The notes under the pieces are model-generated. The model searched no databases and was not told the origin of the DNA. It was given only the letters and a program-made list of their open reading frames with translations. Below, one piece after another: positions 34,887-43,845 of a stretch of DNA of 54,386 nucleotides. How positions within the stretch are numbered: position 1 is the stretch's first letter; every line of letters starts with the position of its first letter. A program made the position numbers and the translations under genes. This stretch comes from Candidatus Cryptobacteroides onthequi (GTDB lineage: Bacteria; Bacteroidota; Bacteroidia; Bacteroidales; UBA932), in the NCBI GenBank assembly GCA_018066125.1, contig JAGHSA010000065.1:1-54386 (forward strand). The letters run 5' to 3'.

Positions 34887-37312
34887 AAAAAAGACAGATC
34901 TTCGCGGCATTGGCAATCCTGATTGCAGCGGCAGATGCATGTGACAAGGCATCTCAGACACCGGCATCTTCACTCACTCCCCCATCATGGCCACTCGTGA
35001 CCATTGACCCGTACACCAGCGCGTGGTCACCTGCCGACAGGCTCTATGACGCCGGCGTCGAGCACTGGACCGGCATGCCTTTCCCATTCGTGGGAGTGCT
35101 CACGGTAGACGGCACCGAATACCGTTTCCTCGGCAAGGAGAAGGCTGAGGAATACAAGGCCATCTGCCACGCGGGCCTGGACAGGCACTGGGACGGGTTC
35201 TACACCACCAAAGACCCCGCAAAGGGATGGATGAATCCTGAATTCAGCATGGATCCGTCGTGGATCCGCAGTCAGGGAGGTTACGGCCCCGAGAACCGCA
35301 AGCCGCTCACGGCCACATGGATCGATGCCGAGGACATCTGGGCAAGGCGCGATGTGGACATAGAAACAATCCCAGATGAGGCCGAAGTATTCTTTCAGGC
35401 CAACTGCCAGAATATCAATGAGTACTACGTCAACGGCATTGCCGTGCCTGTAGCGGACGGCAGCCACAGCCGCGAGTACATCCCACTCCCCGCCGCAGCC
35501 CGTGAGAGCCTGAAATCAGGCAGAGCGGTGCTTGCAGGGCACAGCCATAGCTTCAGTGACAACCGCAAGGTCGGCAACGCCCTGGTGGACATGGGCCTCT
35601 ATGTGCGCAACACCTATGCGCAAAAATACGACATGACTGCAGTGCAGACTTCCGCCACCGTGCTCCCTACACGCACCATCTACGGATTCGACTGCGGCCC
35701 GGTAGCGCTGGAGCTTTCCTTCGTGGCACCGCTCCTGCTTGACGACCTGGATCTGACAAGCCGCCCGGTAAACTACATCACCTACGCGGTCAGCGCAAAG
35801 GACGGGCAGAAACATGACGTCTCTATCAGGATAGAGGCCGGCGCCGAATGGGCCCAGAACTACCCGATGGACGAGGTGGCCGTATCTGAGACATTCGAGA
35901 AGAACGGCATCACATATGCCCGCACCGGCAACATCGACCAGACCATACTCAGCCGCAGCGGCGACAATGTCCGCATAGACTGGGGATACTTCTACCTCGC
36001 GGCAGAGAGCCAGGGGACCGCGGCAAGTGCCCTCCCGGCCGGAGACGTGGCCATCGAGCGCACCTTGGGCAAGGTCAAGAAAGGAAACGGCAAGATCATG
36101 ATAGGCTACAACGACCTGTACTCGATCAGATATTTCGGCACAGACCTGCGCCCATGGTGGAACTCCGACGGCACAAAGACCATCGAGGGCGAGTTCGAGG
36201 CAGCCTGCAGGGACTACAAGGCCATAATGAAGAGAAGCTGCGGTTTCGATGCCTCGATGATGGCAGAAGCTGCAGCGGCCGGTGGACAGAAGTACGCCGA
36301 ACTCTGTGCACTCGCCTACCGCCAGTGCATTGCGGCGCACAAACTCGTGAAATCACCTTCCGGCGAGCTCCTGCTCATATCCAAGGAGAATAACTCCAAT
36401 GGTTCGGCCGGCACGGTGGATGTCACATACCCGTCAGCCCCTATTTTCCTGAAATACAACACAGAGCTCGCGAAGGGACTGCTGAATTTCATATTCGATT
36501 ACAGCGAAAACCACGGCTGGGACAAGCCTTTCGCATGCCATGACATCGGTCGCTACCCTCTCTGCGAGGGCCAGTATTACGGTGCCGACATGCCTGTGGA
36601 GGAATGCGGCAACATGCTCACCCTCACCGCCGCGGTATGCCATTTCAGCGGTGACGCCTCCTACGCACGCAAGCATTGGGAGACTCTCACCAAATGGACT
36701 GAATACCTCTCTCAGTTCGGCCTCGATCCTGACAACCAGCTCTGCACCGATGACTTTGCAGGCCATTCGGCCCACAATGCGAATCTCTCCATCAAGGCCA
36801 TCATGGGCATCGCGTCCTATGCACGCATGGCAGACATGCTCGGAGATGCACAGACAAGTGACAAATACGCCGCAATGGCCCGCTTCATGGCTCAGGAATG
36901 GGTGAAGCTCGCCGACGACGGCGACCACTACAGGCTCAACTTCGACGCCCCTGACACCTGGAGCCAGAAATACAACCTCGTATGGGACAGCCTACTCGGG
37001 CTCAACGTGTTCGAGACAGACATCATGGCGAAGGAGATTCCGTACTACATCGGCATCCAGAGACAGTACGGTCTCCCTCTCGACAACAGATCCGAGTACA
37101 CCAAGACTGACTGGATACTCTGGACAGCCGCCATGTGCAGGACACAGGAGGATTTCGATGCGCTCGTCGATCCAGTGTGGAGGTTCTACGACGAGTCAGT
37201 GGACAGGGTTCCGATGTCGGACTGGACCTGGACAGACAAGGCCGAGCACCGCGGTTTCAAGGCCAGATCGGTGGTCGGCGGATTCTTCATGAAGATGCTT
37301 TTTGAGAAGTAA
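34883..37312 (+). CDS. GtaA-like (DUF5127/DUF4965/DUF1793) six-hairpin protein
   Basis: An 809-residue probable lipoprotein (IAAADACDKAS, Cys20). The sequence fits the glutaminase A-like family: a DUF4964-type N-terminal strand (WPLVTIDPYTSAWSPADRLYD), a DUF5127-like beta domain, then the six-helical-hairpin region (AALAYRQCIAAHKL, GTVDVTYPSAPIFLKYNTEL, HDIGRYPLCEGQYYGADMPVEECGNML, VWDSLLGLNVF). The acidic residues in MPVEECGNM sit where (alpha/alpha)6 glycosidases place catalytic acids, so a sugar-hydrolase role is possible. The glutaminase name comes from a fungal relative and may not apply. It overlaps the GH92 stop by 4 bases, which links it to mannoside breakdown. Confidence 0.78.
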   Translation: MKKRQIFAALAILIAAADACDKASQTPASSLTPPSWPLVTIDPYTSAWSPADRLYDAGVEHWTGMPFPFVGVLTVDGTEYRFLGKEKAEEYKAICHAGLDRHWDGFYTTKDPAKGWMNPEFSMDPSWIRSQGGYGPENRKPLTATWIDAEDIWARRDVDIETIPDEAEVFFQANCQNINEYYVNGIAVPVADGSHSREYIPLPAAARESLKSGRAVLAGHSHSFSDNRKVGNALVDMGLYVRNTYAQKYDMTAVQTSATVLPTRTIYGFDCGPVALELSFVAPLLLDDLDLTSRPVNYITYAVSAKDGQKHDVSIRIEAGAEWAQNYPMDEVAVSETFEKNGITYARTGNIDQTILSRSGDNVRIDWGYFYLAAESQGTAASALPAGDVAIERTLGKVKKGNGKIMIGYNDLYSIRYFGTDLRPWWNSDGTKTIEGEFEAACRDYKAIMKRSCGFDASMMAEAAAAGGQKYAELCALAYRQCIAAHKLVKSPSGELLLISKENNSNGSAGTVDVTYPSAPIFLKYNTELAKGLLNFIFDYSENHGWDKPFACHDIGRYPLCEGQYYGADMPVEECGNMLTLTAAVCHFSGDASYARKHWETLTKWTEYLSQFGLDPDNQLCTDDFAGHSAHNANLSIKAIMGIASYARMADMLGDAQTSDKYAAMARFMAQEWVKLADDGDHYRLNFDAPDTWSQKYNLVWDSLLGLNVFETDIMAKEIPYYIGIQRQYGLPLDNRSEYTKTDWILWTAAMCRTQEDFDALVDPVWRFYDESVDRVPMSDWTWTDKAEHRGFKARSVVGGFFMKMLFEK

Positions 37313-37370
37313 TGGCACAATAGCGACGAAATAGCGCAAAAAAAGCCATCAGACTACTATTAAAAAGAAG

Positions 37371-37399
37371 CCGGGACATTCATTTGTCTCGGTTTTTTT
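37371..37399 (+). terminator. Rho-independent terminator after the LacI-GH92-GtaA-like operon
   Basis: CCGGGACA pairs with TGTCTCGG (one G-T pair) around a 6-base loop and is followed by seven Ts. It lies 59 bases after the stop of the GtaA-like gene and directly before the putative susC3 promoter. Confidence 0.8.
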
Positions 37400-37400
37400 G

Positions 37401-37408
37401 TATTTTTG
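37401..37408 (+). promoter_or_regulatory. Bacteroidota -7 element (TATTTTTG) before susC3
   Basis: TATTTTTG directly follows the T-run of the preceding terminator and matches TAnnTTTG. It predicts a leader of about 60 bases rich in A and T (ending TTAATTAAAGTTTT before the ATG). No -33 TTG is visible at the usual distance, since that region is the terminator stem. Confidence 0.45.
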
Positions 37409-37475
37409 CTTGTATTTGTCCCCAAAAGGCAAGAATTATCAAATTCAATACACACATTCAATTAATTAAAGTTTT

Positions 37476-40400
37476 ATGACAAAACGATTCATGATGGTTT
37501 TGCTTGCATTCCTCACAATAGGAGTGCAGGTGTTCGCCCAGAATTCAGTTGCCGGAAAGGTGACTGACGAATCGGGAGAACCTCTCGTAGGTGCCAGTGT
37601 TCTCGTAAAGGGAACCCACACTGGTACAGTCACAGACTTGGACGGTAACTACAAGCTCGCAGGCGTGAGCTCAAACTCTGTCCTCGTCTTCTCTTCTATC
37701 GGCTACAAGACCGTTGAAGCTACTGTAGGTAACCAGAAGAACATCTATGTGGTTCTTCCTGAGGATACCGAGTATCTCGACGATGTAGTCGTTGTCGGTT
37801 ACGGTACCGCACGCCGCAAGGACGTGTCAGGTGCTATCTCCAGCTTGAACTATGCTGAGAACCAGGACGTGGCAACACTTCCTAACCCTAATGCTCTCGC
37901 AGCTCTCTCAAGCCGCGTCGCAGGTCTCAGCTACTCTCCTACCAGCAGCGCCGGTGGTGACAATACAGCTACCATGACCATCCGCGGTAAGAATGCGATT
38001 CCTACAGGTGGAAGCAACTCTGCAAGTGCACAGAGCGTGAACCAGCCTCTCCTCGTCATCGACGGAGTGCTTTCTTATGGTTCAATCAACTCTATCAACA
38101 CAGCAGATATCCAGAGCATCGACGTACTCAAGGATGCATCTGCAGCCGCTATCTACGGTTCACGTGCAGCCAACGGTGTCATCATCATCACCACCAAGAG
38201 CGGACAGAGCGACAAGCCAGTCGTTAACTTCAACGCAAGCGTCAGCCTTTCAGACTGGAGCCGTATGCCTAAGATGGTCAACGACAAGGAGACTTTCCTC
38301 AAGAACAGATTCTATTCTAAGCAGGCGCCTGAAAACTCAGCATATTCCTCTTTCAAGGACAAGAGTTGGGGTGACTACGCAAATCTCGACGCAGCGGCAT
38401 CTGAACTCCTCAGCGCCCGTGAGCAGATGGCATGGAAGGACGGCCAGTGGGTCAACTGGCTCGATGAGATCTCACGCACAGGTATCGGTCAGAAATATGA
38501 CGTCAGCGTAGGAGGAAAGGCAAAGAATGTATCTTACTACATTTCATCAGACTACACCCGTCAGCAGGGCATCCGCAAGGGTGACGACTATGAGAAGGCT
38601 GGTGCAATGGGTAAGGTTGACATCAACATTACCGATTGGCTCACTGTAGGTGCAAAGGCCAACTACCTTTGGTCAAACAGCTGGGGACAGACTGCAAAGA
38701 TCCAGAACGCTATCTGGATGTCTCCTCTCTCATATGTATACGCTATCCAGCCAGGATATGAGAACTGGTATAACAGTGTTCCTGACGGAGGCAGTGCCAG
38801 CCCATATTGGGGAGCAGGTGCAAACGACTCAAACCTTTGGACAAAGCGCGAATCACACTCTGCAAACCTCAACGGTGTAGCATACGCTCAGATTGACTTC
38901 CCATTCATCCCAGGCCTCAGCTATAAGATCACTCTTCAGGGACAGCGCAACGCTTCTTACAGCGACGTATTCAACCGCCCTGAAATCAGCGTCAGCACAG
39001 AAAAGACCACTGACATGGACAACCCTGGACAGTACAACAATGCATCCAGCGGTTCATCTTCTACATCCAACTACTCAGCATGGAACATCGATAACATCCT
39101 TACCTACGGCAAGGATTTCGGTAAGAACCACATCGATGCAATGATTGGTTACACACGTGAGTACACAAACAGCAACGGCCTGACAGTGGGCTTCAGCGGC
39201 TTCAATACTCCGACCACCCTTTTGCAGTACAACCTATCTACAGCAAACTCATTCACTCCTAACCGCACACGCGTGGAGACATCTGCAGTCGGTTACCTTG
39301 CACGCGCAAACTACAACTACGCAAACAAGTACTATCTCACTGCAAACTTCCGTCGTGATGGTTACTCAGCATTCGCAGCTGGACACAAGTGGGGCAACTT
39401 CTTCGGTGCATCTGCAGCATGGGTTATCTCCAATGAAAACTTCATGAAGAACCAGAACGCATTTGACTTCTTGAAGCTCCGTCTCTCATGGGGACAGAAT
39501 GGTTCTCGTTCAATCACTGCCAGCGCAACACAGTCAACTGTAAGCAAGGGAACCGGCAACGATGGTAACAATACAATGTCATGGCTCGGTGACGCAAGTG
39601 CACTCGGTATGGCAATGACTAACGTGCCTAACCCTAATCTGACATGGGCTACAATCGAGAAATACGACATCGGTCTCGATTTTGCCATGGCACAGAACCG
39701 CATCAACGGTAGCATCGATCTCTACACAGGAGCTACCAAGAACATGCTCGTGAACCGCTCTGCTCCTTACTTCTCAGGTTTCACCTCAGTTAACGACAAC
39801 GTCGGCAAGGTGACCAACAAGGGTATTGAAATCTCTCTCAACACCGTAAATATCAACGGCAACGGCAGGGATTCATTCCGCTGGGAAAGCAACTTTGTGT
39901 TCGATTCAAATGCCAACAAGATCGTTTCACTCTTCGGCCCTGACTATAACGGCAACGAAGCTGATGATATCGCAAACACAGTAGCTTACGGATATGATTC
40001 ATACCTTGCGCTTCTCGTCGGCTACCCTATCGGAGCTGCATACGACCTCAAGAAACTCGGCGTATTCCAGAATCAGAACGAAATCGACACATATGTCGAT
40101 TCTAAGGGCAACAAGATCCAGCCAAAGGCTGTTCCTGGTGACATCAAGTTTCTGGATTACAACAATGATGGCAAGATTGACTCAAACGACCGTCACTATA
40201 TCGGTTCTCCAGACCCTCTCTTCACCATCAATTTCGCAAACACACTTGCTTGGAAGAACTTCTCAGTCTATTTCAACTTCCGTTGGGCACAGGGTAACGA
40301 GACTCACTTCCTCTGGTTTGACCCATATGCTCATGGAACATCAATGGCAGGTGGAAATCAGCTCGCACAAATCAAGCCTTGGATGAAGGAAGGTGACGGA

Positions 40401-41246
40401 GACGCATATCCTCGTTATGGATGGGATGCATCCACACAGAACACCGCTCTCGGAAAGTTCGGATACCAGTTCTGGAATCCACGTTCATTCCTGAAGCTCA
40501 AAGACCTCTCACTTTCATACAATGTGCCTGAGAAAGTCATCAGCCACATCGGTCTTCAGGGACTCCGTGTTTATGTAGCTGCGACTGACCTCTTCACCAT
40601 CACCAACTGGTCCGGTCTCGATCCTGAAAATGCAGGAACCATCGCAGCAGGTATCGGTTCTGACAAGTACGGCAGCAACGGTACATATAAGACTGTCACA
40701 GCAGGTGTAAACATCACCTTCGGTGGAAGCGGCAAGTCTGTCAAAGAGGCTAACAACTCTGGTGCAGCTCTTGCAGCAGCTCTTGCAGCAGCAGATGCAG
40801 CAAAGGCTAAGGCAGCCGGTCTCGCAGATGAGAACGCCAAGCTCCAGAAGGCTCTCCAGGATGCAAACAACGCACTTGCAGCTTGCGAGGCTCAGCCTAA
40901 GAACATGGCTCAGAAGAGAGCTGAGGCTCTCCTCGTCGAGGACATCTATTTCGACCTCAACAAGTCTGTCATCAAGGACAACGAGGCTTACAAGGTTGAC
41001 GAGCTCATCAAGGCTCTCAAGGCTAATCCAGATGCATCTATCGAGATTTACGGATACGCTGACCAGGCTACCGGTACAGCACAGCGCAACCTCATGCTCA
41101 CCAAGGAGCGTGCACTCGTAGTCGCTGAGGCTCTCAAGGCTGCCGGCATCGCAGCAAGCCGCATCTCTACTGAATTCTACGGTACAGAGAAGGACTCTTC
41201 TTTCACTCCTGAAAACAACCGTCTTGCAGTCTGCATCGTTAAATAA
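37476..41246 (+). CDS. SusC/RagA TonB-dependent transporter fused to a C-terminal OmpA peptidoglycan-binding domain (SusC3)
   Basis: A 1256-residue transporter with a signal peptide (GVQVFA-QNS), regulatory-like N-terminal domain (VAGKVTDESGEPLVGASVLV), TonB-box-like LDDVVVVGYGTARRKD, plug (IYGSRAANGVIIITTKSG) and beta-barrel. The barrel's usual last strand ends at F1082 (TAGVNITF), where ordinary SusC proteins stop. Here the frame continues through a Gly/Ser hinge, an Ala/Lys/Asp-rich coiled-coil-like stretch (about 1088-1150) and an OmpA-type domain (about 1154-1256: DIYFDLNKSVIKD, IEIYGYADQATGT, NLMLTKERALVVAEALKAAG). D1196 and R1212 match the residues that bind diaminopimelate in OmpA proteins. 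The domain would lie in the periplasm and could anchor the transporter to the cell wall. Codon use is strongly biased (GGT, CTC, AAC), as in highly expressed genes. Confidence 0.93.
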   Translation: MTKRFMMVLLAFLTIGVQVFAQNSVAGKVTDESGEPLVGASVLVKGTHTGTVTDLDGNYKLAGVSSNSVLVFSSIGYKTVEATVGNQKNIYVVLPEDTEYLDDVVVVGYGTARRKDVSGAISSLNYAENQDVATLPNPNALAALSSRVAGLSYSPTSSAGGDNTATMTIRGKNAIPTGGSNSASAQSVNQPLLVIDGVLSYGSINSINTADIQSIDVLKDASAAAIYGSRAANGVIIITTKSGQSDKPVVNFNASVSLSDWSRMPKMVNDKETFLKNRFYSKQAPENSAYSSFKDKSWGDYANLDAAASELLSAREQMAWKDGQWVNWLDEISRTGIGQKYDVSVGGKAKNVSYYISSDYTRQQGIRKGDDYEKAGAMGKVDINITDWLTVGAKANYLWSNSWGQTAKIQNAIWMSPLSYVYAIQPGYENWYNSVPDGGSASPYWGAGANDSNLWTKRESHSANLNGVAYAQIDFPFIPGLSYKITLQGQRNASYSDVFNRPEISVSTEKTTDMDNPGQYNNASSGSSSTSNYSAWNIDNILTYGKDFGKNHIDAMIGYTREYTNSNGLTVGFSGFNTPTTLLQYNLSTANSFTPNRTRVETSAVGYLARANYNYANKYYLTANFRRDGYSAFAAGHKWGNFFGASAAWVISNENFMKNQNAFDFLKLRLSWGQNGSRSITASATQSTVSKGTGNDGNNTMSWLGDASALGMAMTNVPNPNLTWATIEKYDIGLDFAMAQNRINGSIDLYTGATKNMLVNRSAPYFSGFTSVNDNVGKVTNKGIEISLNTVNINGNGRDSFRWESNFVFDSNANKIVSLFGPDYNGNEADDIANTVAYGYDSYLALLVGYPIGAAYDLKKLGVFQNQNEIDTYVDSKGNKIQPKAVPGDIKFLDYNNDGKIDSNDRHYIGSPDPLFTINFANTLAWKNFSVYFNFRWAQGNETHFLWFDPYAHGTSMAGGNQLAQIKPWMKEGDGDAYPRYGWDASTQNTALGKFGYQFWNPRSFLKLKDLSLSYNVPEKVISHIGLQGLRVYVAATDLFTITNWSGLDPENAGTIAAGIGSDKYGSNGTYKTVTAGVNITFGGSGKSVKEANNSGAALAAALAAADAAKAKAAGLADENAKLQKALQDANNALAACEAQPKNMAQKRAEALLVEDIYFDLNKSVIKDNEAYKVDELIKALKANPDASIEIYGYADQATGTAQRNLMLTKERALVVAEALKAAGIAASRISTEFYGTEKDSSFTPENNRLAVCIVK

Positions 41247-41263
41247 TTAAAGGAGACAACAAT

Positions 41264-43345
41264 ATGAACAATATCAAAAACATTCTCAATACTGTTGCTG
41301 TCGCTCTTGCATGCACTACACTTTTCTCTGCATGTAACGACAAGGAATTCCTTGAGGAGCATTCATACAGCAATGACTCAGCAGGTTTCTACCAGTCTGA
41401 GAGATCTATGGAGATTGGACTTGCTTCATGTTACTCAGAGGTACAGTACCTTATCTTCGGTAACCTGCGTCAGCCGCACTCATGGATGCTCCTGGGTCTC
41501 GGATGCGATACTTTCGCCAACTCAAGCGCTACCAACGAGTGCTCCAACTGGGAGGCTATGACAGAGGATAGCGGACAGGCACGTCACTGGCCGGACTTCC
41601 TCTACAAGCTTGTCAACAGAGCAAATACTGTAGTAGACAAAATCGATGAAGGCGAGTCTATCTCTTACTCAACTCCTACAAGAAAGAATGAGCTTCGCGC
41701 AGAGGCAGTGTTCCTTCGTTCATGGGCTTACAGATGTCTTGCCGGCATGTACGGTGGTGCTGTGTATACTGAACACATGACAACAGAGGCTCGCTACGAC
41801 TACGAACTCTTGACACGTGAGGAAGTGTGGGCAAAGCTTAAGGCTGACTTCGCATGGTGCGAGCAGAACCTCCCTACCAAGCCAAGGCTCATGGGTACAA
41901 TCACCAAGGCTGCTGCTGCACACTATCTCGCAGAGGTATGCCTCGCACTCGGTGATTTCAAGGAGGCTGAAGAAGCTGCTTCAAGAGTCATCAACGGCAC
42001 TGACGGTAACTATGCTCTCATGACCACCCGCTTCGGTAACCGCAAAGATCAGTCTGTTGACCGTTATGGCAACTCACTTGCTGCACCTCAGGGTGCATAT
42101 TGGGATCTCTTCCGTAGCTCTGCCAAGACAGATGGCTCTGTCGCAACAGATTCAAACGCAAACGATCCTACTAATACAGAGAGTATCTGGGTAGCACAGA
42201 TAGATTTTAGCGCAGAAACAGACAACTACCCTCTCGGTGGTTCAGGTGACTCATGGTGGCGTTGTCACATGCCTCCTACTGAGGGATGCTTCGCTCCATA
42301 TATTCCACGTGGAGGAAAGAACGGCACACGTGTTGACAAGAACGGTGTCAAGTTCTACATCTTCACTGCTGATGCGGTCTGCTTCCCAGAAGGAGCAACC
42401 ACAAGTGATCCAAGATATAAGAATGGTGGAACTCCAGCAAGCGACATCCCTGAGGCAAAGGGCCGTCTTCTCGCTTGGAATGCATGGCAGGCAAAATGTG
42501 ACTCGCTTGCTACACGCGTTGCCGGTGTAAACTCAGGTCCATGTGACCTCAACACCTACGCAACTGAGTGGATGACCAGAAAGGCAGGAGATCCTCTCGG
42601 ATCAGTTTGGGATGACCCTAACGACTTCCGCGGTTCTGAGGTCATGATTCAGCGTGACTATTACACTCCTTCAGGAAAACTTTGGTCTGAGGTCAAGAAG
42701 GCTATCGAGGCACGTGCTGCGGCTCATCCTGATGATAACAGCTACAAGCTCACAGCCGGTGACACCGTCAACGTGACCCCACGTTTCTGGAAGTTCTCTG
42801 ATGACAAGCACCCATTCCAGGATAAAGCTAATTCCAACATTTATGATGCTGACTGGTATATGATCCGTATCGCTGAGACTTATCTCCTCCGTGCTGAGGC
42901 TCGCCTCGCACAGAACAACAAGTCTGGTGCAGCTGAGGACATCAACGTAATCCGCAACCGTGCAGGTGCAAAGTCTTGCTCTGCTGCTGATGTCGACATC
43001 GACTACATCATGGATGAGCGTGCACGCGAGCTCTTCGGTGAAGAGCAGCGCTGGATCACTCTCAACCGTCTTTCTTGCAACCCTAAGGCTACATACGTTA
43101 CTTCTAAGTATCCTACCCAGGACACCTCTACCAGCAACTATATGTACGAGAGAGTTCACAAGTATGGTTTCGGTTACGAGAACGCTCCAGGCACACGTGA
43201 AGCATATAAGGACATCTATGGTGTAACCCGCCACAGATCTAACTTCAAGCCTCACAACTATGTGCTCCCTATCCCTGCACAGATCATCCAGTCTAACAAG
43301 GATGTAAAGATCCCTCAGAATGCCGGTTACTCAACCAAGTTCTAA
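41264..43345 (+). CDS. RagB/SusD family substrate-binding lipoprotein (SusD3)
   Basis: A 693-residue outer-membrane lipoprotein (TTLFSACNDKEFLEEHS), the partner of the SusC-OmpA fusion. SusD features are SERSMEIGLASCYSEVQ, LRAEAVFLRSWAYRCLAGMYGG, AETYLLRAEARLAQNNKSGAAEDINVIRNRAG (split here as AETYLLRAEARLAQ and AAEDINVIRNRAG) and ERARELFGEEQRWITLNR. It is longer than most SusD proteins. The gene starts 17 bases after susC3 with an AGGAG ribosome-binding site, and it shares that gene's biased codon use. A strong terminator follows 13 bases after the stop. Confidence 0.94.
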   Translation: MNNIKNILNTVAVALACTTLFSACNDKEFLEEHSYSNDSAGFYQSERSMEIGLASCYSEVQYLIFGNLRQPHSWMLLGLGCDTFANSSATNECSNWEAMTEDSGQARHWPDFLYKLVNRANTVVDKIDEGESISYSTPTRKNELRAEAVFLRSWAYRCLAGMYGGAVYTEHMTTEARYDYELLTREEVWAKLKADFAWCEQNLPTKPRLMGTITKAAAAHYLAEVCLALGDFKEAEEAASRVINGTDGNYALMTTRFGNRKDQSVDRYGNSLAAPQGAYWDLFRSSAKTDGSVATDSNANDPTNTESIWVAQIDFSAETDNYPLGGSGDSWWRCHMPPTEGCFAPYIPRGGKNGTRVDKNGVKFYIFTADAVCFPEGATTSDPRYKNGGTPASDIPEAKGRLLAWNAWQAKCDSLATRVAGVNSGPCDLNTYATEWMTRKAGDPLGSVWDDPNDFRGSEVMIQRDYYTPSGKLWSEVKKAIEARAAAHPDDNSYKLTAGDTVNVTPRFWKFSDDKHPFQDKANSNIYDADWYMIRIAETYLLRAEARLAQNNKSGAAEDINVIRNRAGAKSCSAADVDIDYIMDERARELFGEEQRWITLNRLSCNPKATYVTSKYPTQDTSTSNYMYERVHKYGFGYENAPGTREAYKDIYGVTRHRSNFKPHNYVLPIPAQIIQSNKDVKIPQNAGYSTKF

Positions 43346-43357
43346 TAATGTATAATG

Positions 43358-43389
43358 AGACCGGCTCCGATTGGAGCCGGTCTTTTTTT
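43358..43389 (+). terminator. Strong terminator/attenuator between susD3 and downstream lipoprotein genes
   Basis: A perfect 11-base-pair stem (AGACCGGCTCC/GGAGCCGGTCT) with a GATT loop and a seven-T tail. The next start codon (43399) lies only 9 bases after it, so there is no room for a promoter between them. The downstream genes must depend on read-through or on a promoter inside susD3. Confidence 0.88.
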
Positions 43390-43398
43390 ATTTATTTA

Positions 43399-43845
43399 AT
43401 GAAAAAGTCAATTCTAATTCTCACACTCACTCTTTCTATGCTGAGCTCATGCGTCAGGGAACAGAAGATAGTCTCTGTCGCGAAGGAGAATCTGCCTGCA
43501 GTTCTTGACAGAGAGATGCAGTTCTATATGGGGACTGTAGAAAAACCTTATATCAAGGATTTAATGGAGGTATACAGCTGCGACAGCATATGCGTGCTTC
43601 AATGCCGTGCCTCAGCGAAAGATGCTGAGGGAGAGATCAAGAGTGAAACCATACGCTACATATTCGTAAAGGACAACTTCCTGAGCGCATGTAACGGAAA
43701 AGACACCTACGGCCACAAGGTAACGGGAGCACCATACCTAGATCATAAAGGAATAAAAGATTTCTGCACCAATTTAGAAGAACACGCTCAGGAGTCTTAC
43801 ATATATTTCATTGCCAGCTCCGAGCCTGTACCCACCACAGAATAA
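43399..43845 (+). CDS. Small lipoprotein of unknown function
   Basis: A 148-residue lipoprotein (LSMLSSCVRE, Cys18). The start is the ATG at 43399 because the longer frame from 43348 runs through the terminator hairpin and spoils the signal peptide. I recognise no family. The mature part has mixed alpha/beta character with four more Cys residues (CDSICVLQC and one in LSACNG and FCTN region), which might form disulfides. It is immediately followed, in the same frame, by the next gene: the TAA stop touches the next ATG. It heads a predicted five-gene set behind an attenuator. Confidence 0.7.
   Translation: MKKSILILTLTLSMLSSCVREQKIVSVAKENLPAVLDREMQFYMGTVEKPYIKDLMEVYSCDSICVLQCRASAKDAEGEIKSETIRYIFVKDNFLSACNGKDTYGHKVTGAPYLDHKGIKDFCTNLEEHAQESYIYFIASSEPVPTTE

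Noticed and set aside
40740..40800. GCAGCTCTTGCAGCA-type repeats considered as an assembly scar at the SusC-OmpA junction
   Set aside because: The repeat is inside the linker, the frame is kept on both sides, and codon use is the same in both domains, so a real fusion is favoured; read checking is still needed.
43348..43398. N-terminal extension of the small lipoprotein gene
   Set aside because: It translates through the terminator hairpin and would place 17 residues before a normal lipoprotein signal peptide.
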